Origin: Bacteroidota bacterium
GTDB lineage: Bacteria > Bacteroidota > Ignavibacteria > UBA10030 > UBA8401
NCBI GenBank assembly: GCA_003456055.1
Contig: DMPG01000310.1
Span: 8,286-13,414 of the forward strand
Direction: 5' to 3'
Length of the DNA: 5,129 nucleotides
This document shows positions 1 through 5,129 of the stretch, piece by piece (position 1 is the stretch's first letter; every line of letters begins with the position of its first letter). The notes under the pieces are model-generated. The model searched no databases. It was not told the DNA's origin and was given only the letters and a program-made list of their open reading frames with translations. The translations under genes were made by a program, and so were the position numbers.

Positions 1-1228
1 TTACGACACCGATCTCCATTCCCATATCAGTCATGATGTCCAGACCGTCATTGAATGCATACGCTATACCTTCCTGGGCAGCTCTGATCACATGACCTTT
101 CGAATGGATATTAAAGTTGATACCGGTGAATTCCGCATGGACATCCTTATTTTTCAATATCCGTTCCGCACCGTTGCCGAATGGGTGGCAAACCAATCCA
201 TCTGCACCAATCGCGACTGCCGACGCAAAATCATTCAAGTCATTATATGAATATTTATTCTCCAGGATATTTTGCTTCAGCCAGCTGTACTGTATTCCGG
301 TGCCGTTGATGCAAAGCAGTACACCGTTATTCGGCTTTTGTTCGGAATAATTGACATGGGCAAATGTATTGACCCGGCTGTCATGATCATAGACATTTTT
401 ATCCGTCACGCCATAAATGACACCCGATGTTCCGGCAGTCGCCGCAATGTCGCCGGGTGAAAGAACGTTCAATGACAATGCATTATTCGGTTGATCGCCG
501 GCCCTGTATGCTATCGGAATGCCGGGCGGAAATCCCAACTCAGCGGCAGCGGCTGCGGTCAATTTTCCCTGTGCTCCGAACGTCGGGACGATATCGGGAA
601 TAAGACTTGGATCCAAACCGTAATATTGGATGAGTTCTGCTGCAACCGACTTCCTCTTAAAATTCCACAATATCCCCTCGCTCAATCCGGAGATCGTCGT
701 ATGGATTTCACCGGTGAGTCGCAATGCAATATAATCACCGGGAAGCATGACCTTCCATATCTTTGCATACACATCCGGGATGTTTTCTTTTACCCATTTG
801 AGCTTCGAAGCTGTAAAATTCCCGGGTGAATTCAGGAAATTCCCGAGACAGTACTCCTTTCCCAATCCACTGAATGCTTGCTCCCCTATCTCGACGGCAC
901 GGCTGTCGCACCAGATGATGGACGGTGAAATTATATTGTTATTTTTATCGACCATTACCAGGCCGTGCATTTGATACGAGATCCCTATTCCGGCTATCTC
1001 GAACGATTGACCAGGTATTTTTGCAGTCATCAACCTTGTTGCATTGACAACATGGTTCCACCATGTCTCGGGATGCTGTTCTGCCCAACCCGGACGAGGA
1101 GCGTTGATCGTCATTTCAAATTCCGGAGATGTCGCGGATGATACCAACTCTCCGGTATCGATATTCAGCAATGATGCTTTTACCGATGAACTACCAATAT
1201 CATAACCAAGTAACACTTGTTGTTTCAT
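1..1228 (-). CDS. xylB: Xylulokinase (FGGY carbohydrate kinase), partial: 3' end beyond the window
   Basis: This cytoplasmic kinase would phosphorylate D-xylulose to xylulose 5-phosphate with ATP, feeding the pentose phosphate pathway. Translated from the ATG at 1228, the frame stays open for 409 codons to the left edge. Xylulokinases of this type are about 490-500 residues, so roughly 85-90 C-terminal residues are missing. Visible motifs are the N-terminal phosphate-binding loop GYDIGSSSVK (residues 8-17, Asp10), the substrate-side YQMHG (85-89) typical of xylulokinases, WCDSRA (106-111), RAGDQPNNA with the presumed catalytic base Asp245 (242-250), TAGTSG (264-269) and the C-domain stretch GNGAER (351-356). 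MHG plus RAGDQ favours xylulokinase over glycerol kinase or gluconokinase. The first ATG is used, but no good Shine-Dalgarno precedes it. It lies 118 nt downstream of the symporter gene on the same strand and may be co-transcribed. No frameshift or internal stop was seen. Confidence 0.93.
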   Translation of the reverse strand, partial: MKQQVLLGYDIGSSSVKASLLNIDTGELVSSATSPEFEMTINAPRPGWAEQHPETWWNHVVNATRLMTAKIPGQSFEIAGIGISYQMHGLVMVDKNNNIISPSIIWCDSRAVEIGEQAFSGLGKEYCLGNFLNSPGNFTASKLKWVKENIPDVYAKIWKVMLPGDYIALRLTGEIHTTISGLSEGILWNFKRKSVAAELIQYYGLDPSLIPDIVPTFGAQGKLTAAAAAELGFPPGIPIAYRAGDQPNNALSLNVLSPGDIAATAGTSGVIYGVTDKNVYDHDSRVNTFAHVNYSEQKPNNGVLLCINGTGIQYSWLKQNILENKYSYNDLNDFASAVAIGADGLVCHPFGNGAERILKNKDVHAEFTGINFNIHSKGHVIRAAQEGIAYAFNDGLDIMTDMGMEIGVV

Positions 1229-1297
1229 TCTGCACTTTCAATTAATCGTAATAAATATTTTGCGGTTTTCGTCAGGCAGAACACAATAATCCATTTC

Positions 1298-1317
1298 CAT
1301 CGAATCGATTTTCGATG
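1298..1317. repeat. Perfect 7-bp inverted repeat in the symporter-xylB gap
   Basis: CATCGAA and TTCGATG are exact reverse complements separated by six bases (TCGATT), giving a possible hairpin or a protein-binding palindrome. No T-run follows on the minus strand, so it is not a convincing intrinsic terminator. It lies between the stop of the symporter gene and the start of xylB and could be a regulatory site or an mRNA processing or stability hairpin. Short repeats of this size also arise by chance, and its role is unknown. Confidence 0.35.
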
Positions 1318-1346
1318 TCCATCTCAACAAGGGCTCAGTCAATCAT

Positions 1347-3128
1347 CTACCCGACAAAATAGAGATACCCGCCGATGATCACGAGAAGAACAAAAACAGA
1401 GCTTGCCACTTCACGCCAATTCCAGCTTGCCTGTGATTCGGATCGATGAATATCAGTAGTGGTGCCAAATGTAAGATTACTGATTTTGCTGTAATCCGGT
1501 GCTTCGGTCATATAGCTCACAACAATCATTACAACCGCTGAAATGATAGTGATAAGTATACTGAAATATTGAAAGTTGATATTATTTACGATCCACAGGA
1601 ACGATCCTTCAGTATATCCCTTCTGAAGACCAAGAGACACCGGTGTATCAACCAACATTCGGAACAATCCGACAATAAAACCTATGATCATTGCCCATAG
1701 GCAACCGTGAGCATTCAATCGTTTCCAAAATACACCGAAGAAAAATACTACAAAGATAGGTGGTGCAAGATAACCTTGAACTGATTGTAGATAGTTATAG
1801 AGACCCGGAGCCCCTTTAACAACCGGGATCCACAACATTGCAATAAGTACCATTACTACAGTTGCTAAACGACCAACACGGACGAGTTCGCTCTGACTCG
1901 CTTTGGGGCGAACCTTTTCATAAATATCGACAGTAAAAAGTGTTGAACATGCATTGAATACTCCGGCAAGAGATCCCATCAACGCAGAAAGTAATCCTGC
2001 AACAACTATACCGCGCAAACCTGTCGGCAAAAGATATTGAATCATCAACGGGAAAGCAGCCTGAGCATGGGACGTTGCTTTTCCGGTTGTTGCATCGTAC
2101 ACAATTTCAAGACCGGGAACTTTGCCACTCTTTGCAAGCGCAAAACAAATGAGACCTGGAATAATAAAAAGGTACACCGGAAATAATTTTAATACAGCGG
2201 CAAAAATGCTACCACGACGAGCAACTTGTTCATTCGGTGCTCCCAATGCACGTTGAACAATGTATTGATCAGTACACCAGTACCATAGACCAATAACAGG
2301 AGCACAGATTGCCATTCCGAGCCAGGGAAACTCGCCATTAAAATACCACGCTTGTTTTACAAGATGACCGGCAGAATTAAACTGTATCACAGGAGCCCAT
2401 GTACTTTCAACACCGTGTGGTGTTAGGGGTTTCCAAAGATTGAACATTTCTGAACCGCAAATTGCCCTTAATTCACCCCATCCTCCCAGTACATTCAATC
2501 CATAAAAGGTCAACATTGCCGATCCGACGATGAGAACAACAACCTGCACCGCATCATTATAAGCGACAGCACGCATACCTCCTATTACAGTGTACAAACC
2601 TGTCAGGGTAATGACGAGAATCGATCCAATCCAGAAACTATCGATCAGTAGACCACCGATGGTTATTTGCATCTCTGGGAGAAGAGTGCTGAACACAACA
2701 CCGCCGGCAAAAATACCAACCGCAATTTTTGTAACGATGAATGTTATTATCGAAACAATTGAGAGAATGTACCGCGACGCGGTCGAGAAACGACGTTCAA
2801 GAAATTCCGGCATAGTGAAGACAAGAGAGCGTGCATAAAAAGGAACGAACACCCACGCAAGCACTAACAGACACCATGCGTGAAATTCATAGTGGGCTAA
2901 TGCTACGCCGTCTTTGGCACCCGATCCGGCAAGACCAACAATATGTTCCGAACCGATGTTTGATGCGAAAATGGATGCACCGATGATCCACCAGCTTAAA
3001 TTACGACCGGCTAAAAAATAATCGGCTGCATTATCTTTTTGTTTCTTTACTACCCACCACGCAACACCCAGTAACAGTGTGAAATATGCTCCGATCACAA
3101 TCCAATCCAGTGTTTGTAATGTGCTCAT
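1347..3128 (-). CDS. SGLT-type Na+/sugar symporter (SSS family, SLC5-like)
   Basis: An inner-membrane secondary transporter that would couple Na+ entry to sugar uptake; the neighbours make D-xylose or a related sugar the likely substrate (inference). The 593 residues are very hydrophobic and compatible with the 14-helix SGLT fold, ending in a helix at about 575-592. YFLAGRNLSWW (37-47) and ASNIGSEHIVG (55-65) are family hallmarks. Aligned by eye with SGLT proteins as remembered, sugar-site positions are retained: Asn57, His62, Glu81, Tyr283-Trp284 in LWYWCTDQ, Lys314 and Gln448 in NYLQSVQGYLAPP. His62 follows the human SGLT1 pattern rather than the Gln of the Vibrio protein. The helix-8 signature is GLLSALMGSLAGVFNACSTL (378-397), with Gly385 where many relatives have Ser. 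The ATG at 3128 is chosen because AAGGGA precedes it by 9 nt. The gene starts 27 nt after galM ends, so it is probably in the same operon. The exact substrate cannot be read from sequence. Confidence 0.95.
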   Translation of the reverse strand: MSTLQTLDWIVIGAYFTLLLGVAWWVVKKQKDNAADYFLAGRNLSWWIIGASIFASNIGSEHIVGLAGSGAKDGVALAHYEFHAWCLLVLAWVFVPFYARSLVFTMPEFLERRFSTASRYILSIVSIITFIVTKIAVGIFAGGVVFSTLLPEMQITIGGLLIDSFWIGSILVITLTGLYTVIGGMRAVAYNDAVQVVVLIVGSAMLTFYGLNVLGGWGELRAICGSEMFNLWKPLTPHGVESTWAPVIQFNSAGHLVKQAWYFNGEFPWLGMAICAPVIGLWYWCTDQYIVQRALGAPNEQVARRGSIFAAVLKLFPVYLFIIPGLICFALAKSGKVPGLEIVYDATTGKATSHAQAAFPLMIQYLLPTGLRGIVVAGLLSALMGSLAGVFNACSTLFTVDIYEKVRPKASQSELVRVGRLATVVMVLIAMLWIPVVKGAPGLYNYLQSVQGYLAPPIFVVFFFGVFWKRLNAHGCLWAMIIGFIVGLFRMLVDTPVSLGLQKGYTEGSFLWIVNNINFQYFSILITIISAVVMIVVSYMTEAPDYSKISNLTFGTTTDIHRSESQASWNWREVASSVFVLLVIIGGYLYFVG

Positions 3129-3137
3129 ATTGTTGTT

Positions 3138-3143
3138 TCCCTT
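3138..3143 (-). promoter_or_regulatory. Ribosome binding site of the symporter gene
   Basis: The minus strand reads AAGGGA nine bases before the ATG at 3128. It sits inside the 27-nt gap after the galM stop and supports this start for the symporter. The galM start has a near-identical purine block. Confidence 0.6.
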
Positions 3144-3155
3144 TTAATTGAATAG

Positions 3156-4211
3156 TTATTTCGTTGAGAATTTATAGATCGTCGTTTGCGTATAGGACTC
3201 TCCCGGTCTAACCACAGCTGACGGGAAATTCGGTTTGTTCGGTGAATCGGGGAAGCATTGAGCCTCAAGACATAATCCGGTTCGGAACTGATATGCAACT
3301 CCATTCTTCCCTTTTGCCGTTCCATCCAAAAAATTACCCGAATAGAATTGCACTCCAGGTTGATCGGTGAACATCTCCATAAATCGCCCGCTTGTTGAAT
3401 CATACAACGTCGCCATCGAACGGATTTTTTTATCGTAATTTTTTAATACCAAGTTATGATCGAATCCCTTTCCAAATTTTATCTGTTGATTTGCGTCATT
3501 GATATGCTTGCCGATCTTTGTTGGTTTTCGAAAATCGAACGGAGTCCCTTCAACGTTATCAAATCTACCGGTCGGGATTAGCCCATCATCAACCGGAGTG
3601 ATCTCATCAGCAGCGATCATCAATTCGTGGTCCAAAATAGTTTTGGCAGGATCACCGGTCAAATTAAAATAAGAATGATGGGTGAGATTCAAGATCGTTG
3701 TTTTATCTGTGGTTCCATGATAATCAATACGTAATTCATTGTTTTTCGTCAGAGTATAAATGACCGTTAAGGTTACTGCTCCCGGGTAACCTTCTTCTCC
3801 ATCTTTACTGACGTATGTTAACTTCAAAGCAGGATCAGTTGCACTTTCAATCGGTTCTGCTTTCCAAATCACTTTATTGAATCCTCCCGGACCGCCGTGC
3901 AGATGATTCACGCCGTTGTTGATGCTGAGTTGATATGTTTTACCATCAATCGAAAATTTTCCTTTCCCGATCCTGTTTCCATATCGTCCGATAATCGCGC
4001 CGAAATACGATGACCCTTTGACATATTCTTGAACATCTTCATATCCAAGAACGATATCGGCAAATATTCCATTTCGATCAGCAACGTTCAATGATACTAC
4101 TGTTCCACCGTAATCCAGGATTGCAGCATTCAATCCTGAAGAGCTTTTTAATGTATAGGAATATACTTCTGAACCATTAGTCAGTTTTCCAAACAGATGT
4201 TTTTCAATCAT
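3156..4211 (-). CDS. galM: Aldose 1-epimerase (galactose mutarotase family)
   Basis: The enzyme interconverts alpha and beta anomers of aldoses such as xylose, glucose or galactose, supplying the anomer required by the next enzyme. The 351 residues match the usual family length of about 340-380. Family motifs are in order: GRYGNRI with Arg80 (75-81), NHLHGG with the presumed catalytic acid His105 (102-107), LTHHSYFNL with His179 (176-184), GFDHNLV with Asp251 (249-255) and CLEAQCFPDSPN with the presumed catalytic base Glu316 (314-325). Assignments follow the well-studied Lactococcus and E. coli enzymes. No signal peptide or lipobox is visible, so a cytoplasmic location is expected, unlike the exported mutarotases some Bacteroidota encode. 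The ATG at 4211 has an AAAGGGA block five bases upstream. It is the first intact gene of the minus-strand cluster, 27 nt ahead of the symporter. The anomer actually used in vivo is not determined by sequence; xylose is inferred from context. Confidence 0.95.
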   Translation of the reverse strand: MIEKHLFGKLTNGSEVYSYTLKSSSGLNAAILDYGGTVVSLNVADRNGIFADIVLGYEDVQEYVKGSSYFGAIIGRYGNRIGKGKFSIDGKTYQLSINNGVNHLHGGPGGFNKVIWKAEPIESATDPALKLTYVSKDGEEGYPGAVTLTVIYTLTKNNELRIDYHGTTDKTTILNLTHHSYFNLTGDPAKTILDHELMIAADEITPVDDGLIPTGRFDNVEGTPFDFRKPTKIGKHINDANQQIKFGKGFDHNLVLKNYDKKIRSMATLYDSTSGRFMEMFTDQPGVQFYSGNFLDGTAKGKNGVAYQFRTGLCLEAQCFPDSPNKPNFPSAVVRPGESYTQTTIYKFSTK

Positions 4212-4216
4212 TGCTT

Positions 4217-4223
4217 TCCCTTT
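4217..4223 (-). promoter_or_regulatory. Ribosome binding site of galM
   Basis: The minus strand reads AAAGGGA five bases before the ATG at 4211, inside a longer purine-rich stretch. It fixes the galM start and resembles the site ahead of the symporter gene. Confidence 0.55.
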
Positions 4224-4244
4224 CTTTTCCGATTGAATTGATGA

Positions 4245-4261
4245 TATCGATATAATCGATA
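4245..4261. promoter_or_regulatory. Perfect 7-3-7 inverted repeat in the galM leader, candidate operator
   Basis: TATCGAT and ATCGATA are exact reverse complements separated by ATA. The palindrome lies 34 nt upstream of the galM start codon and about 12 nt downstream of a candidate -10 box, where a repressor could block transcription. The regulator is unknown and the site does not match a consensus I can name. A+T-rich palindromes with ATCGAT cores are fairly likely by chance, so this is only a candidate. Confidence 0.35.
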
Positions 4262-4273
4262 CGATGATAACAA

Positions 4274-4303
4274 CGTATACAATTTCTTGCTCATACTAAT
4301 CAA
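4274..4303 (-). promoter_or_regulatory. Weak sigma-70-like promoter candidate for the galM-symporter(-xylB) operon
   Basis: On the minus strand TTGATT (4303-4298) and TATACG (4279-4274) are separated by 18 bases. Each hexamer matches four of six consensus positions. Transcription would begin near 4267, giving a leader of roughly 55 nt containing the palindrome at 4245-4261. The match is modest, and if the host is Bacteroidota its housekeeping promoters follow a different consensus, so confidence is low. Confidence 0.22.
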
Positions 4304-4324
4304 ATACGTTGATATTTCATTTTG

Positions 4325-4339
4325 ATTGTGGGACACAAT
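4325..4339. repeat. Short hairpin-forming repeat just after the GH115 remnant stop
   Basis: ATTGTG and CACAAT form a perfect 6-bp inverted repeat with a 3-base loop, starting five bases past the TAA of the GH115 remnant on the minus strand. The position suits a transcription terminator or 3' stability hairpin for the old hydrolase gene. The stem is short and A+T-rich with no T-run behind it, so termination is not well supported. Confidence 0.25.
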
Positions 4340-4343
4340 AACT

Positions 4344-4490
4344 TTACGGCGGTCCCAAATAACTTGTCTTCGCACCGGTCGTTTCAATAACAATTTTCTT
4401 CAGAACAACACCCGGATTTACCAGCCAGAATTTTACAATGTGTTTTCCTGCATTTTTCACTTCATGTGCCGATGTCACTATACGGATATA
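4344..4490 (-). pseudogene. C-terminal remnant of a GH115 xylan alpha-glucuronidase
   Basis: On the minus strand about 49 codons ending at the TAA at 4346-4344 contain GKHIVKFWLVNPGVVLKKIV and then KTSYLGPP at the very end. This matches the conserved C-terminal tail of glycoside hydrolase family 115, remembered as a pattern like HTLK-WMVDPGVVLQKIV followed by KPSYLGPP. GH115 enzymes remove 4-O-methyl-glucuronic acid side chains from glucuronoxylan and are typically 800-1000 residues, so this is only the last few percent. The matching frame extends to about 4490; beyond that it meets the IS remnant and hits a TGA at 4529-4527. The fragment has no start codon or signal peptide and cannot make an enzyme. 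It lies upstream of galM on the same strand, as in a xylan-use locus. The right boundary is approximate. The family call rests on the tail motif alone, without a database search. Confidence 0.72.
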
Positions 4491-5129
4491 TTCACTGACA
4501 TCAGACGGAAGGCACAGCACGAGTGATCACGAAAGAGCTATCGATGTTCTTTCTGCAACTGGCGATATGAGAATCATTGATGTGCCAACGCTACAACTTC
4601 GACGAAACTGCGTCGCCAAACGCATTCGCAAGAAACCGAACACGATGTAGTAAACACGGGAACGGCTATGCGGTGATCACAAAACGTCGATTCACAAACT
4701 GCCCTTGGCACGGAATCTGGTCAATCAGAATTTTATTGTTGAACGACCCGATCGGCTCTGGACCAATGACATTAGCAATATCTGGACCGCAGAAGGCTGG
4801 CTGTATCTTGTCGTGGACCTGGATGGTGCACGCGCATGATTGTCGGATTGTCAGAAGAGCAATCCGATGACATCGTTACAGATCGACAATGCTCTTGAAC
4901 ATGCTGTCTACCATCGCAAACCGTCCCGAAGAACAATTTTTCATTCAGACCGCGGGAGCCAGTATGCAGGTAATGAACTCGGAAAAGCGTTTGCGCGTCG
5001 GGACATAACCTTGAGCATGGGTTCGACCAGCAGTTTTTTATACAATGCAATCACGGAATCATTTACCCACACGTTGAAAACTGAATTTACTTATCACACA
5101 AAGTTTGCAACGCGAAGTGATGCACATTT
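4480..5129 (+). pseudogene. Decayed IS3-family transposase OrfB (DDE integrase), 5'-truncated, running off the right edge
   Basis: Pieces of an IS3-type OrfB are readable on the plus strand in changing frames. GTARVITKEL (4511-4540) matches the region before the integrase core. In a second frame CVAKRIRKK (near 4610-4640) is followed by tandem TAG TAA at 4648-4653, then LPLARNLVNQNFIVERPDRL and WTNDISNIWTAEGWLYLVV up to about 4815. A third frame gives TRMIVGLSEEQ (4830-4862). The second frame returns from 4870 to the edge with HRKPSRRTIFHSDRGSQYAG, NAITESF and HTLKTEFTYHTKF. The triad is Asp at 4768-4770, Asp at 4948-4950 and Glu at 5056-5058; the last two have 35 residues between them, the IS3/retroviral-integrase spacing. 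The usual GNCWDN before the Glu reads SSFLYN. OrfA, the OrfB N-terminus and the left inverted repeat are absent, and the right end lies outside the window. It cannot encode an active transposase. The left boundary is uncertain by about 20 bases. Confidence 0.9.

Noticed and set aside
117..974. Four plus-strand open frames (117-350, 272-460, 491-829, 747-974)
   Set aside because: All lie antisense to the uninterrupted, motif-rich xylB frame on the minus strand and resemble no family.
2590..2838. Plus-strand open frame of 82 codons
   Set aside because: Antisense shadow of the symporter gene, with no recognisable features.
3125..3403. Minus-strand 92-codon frame
   Set aside because: Overlaps the 3' end of galM in a different frame; galM is supported by conserved catalytic residues including Glu316 in this stretch.
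4325..4339. Intrinsic terminator for the GH115 gene
   Set aside because: The stem is only 6 bp and A+T-rich, and no T-run follows on the minus strand; kept only as a short inverted repeat.
4208..4393. Minus-strand 61-codon frame overlapping the galM start by ATGA, or a shorter 28-codon basic leader peptide within it
   Set aside because: It has no Shine-Dalgarno, the longer form overlaps the GH115 tail in another frame, the composition is low-complexity basic, and the short form would start upstream of the candidate transcription start. Most likely a chance frame.
4326..4526. Plus-strand 66-codon open frame
   Set aside because: Antisense to the GH115 C-terminal remnant, whose minus-strand translation carries the recognisable motif.
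4772..5050. Minus-strand 92-codon open frame
   Set aside because: Antisense to the IS3 integrase core, whose plus-strand DDE motifs explain the region.

Overview
The window suggests a xylan- or pentose-using bacterium of moderate, slightly AT-leaning composition, probably from the Bacteroidota/Ignavibacteriota (FCB) side. The evidence is protein style only: the xylulokinase and the SGLT-type symporter look like the versions common in that group. No marker gene is present, so the taxonomic call is an inference.

All intact genes lie on the minus strand and are read from right to left. Starting near 4211 they are galM (aldose 1-epimerase, 4211-3156), a 593-residue SGLT/SSS-type Na+/sugar symporter (3128-1347), and a xylulokinase (xylB) that starts at 1228 and runs off the left edge with 409 codons visible. 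The galM-symporter gap is 27 nt, and both genes have a similar AAGGGA-type ribosome binding site. The symporter-xylB gap is 118 nt, holds a short inverted repeat, and gives xylB no clear Shine-Dalgarno. Together the three genes make a coherent route: Na+-driven sugar entry, anomer interconversion, then phosphorylation of D-xylulose into the pentose phosphate pathway. The xylose isomerase that would link them is not in the window.

Upstream of galM (4212-4343) is a leader with a perfect 7-3-7 inverted repeat at 4245-4261 and a weak sigma-70-like promoter candidate. Just beyond it, still on the minus strand, are about 49 codons (4344 to about 4490) that read as the extreme C-terminus of a GH115 xylan alpha-glucuronidase. 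This is the remnant of a large hydrolase gene that fits the xylan theme.

From about 4480-4500 to the right edge the plus strand carries a decayed IS3-family transposase (OrfB, rve/DDE integrase domain). It has in-frame stops and shifts, but the D, D(35)E triad is still readable. Its 5' part (OrfA, left inverted repeat, OrfB N-terminus) is missing, so the IS remnant abuts the GH115 tail directly. The window is therefore a sugar-catabolism operon beside a scar where a mobile element and a deletion or rearrangement removed most of an alpha-glucuronidase gene. I saw no CRISPR array, tRNA, rRNA or recognisable novel system.
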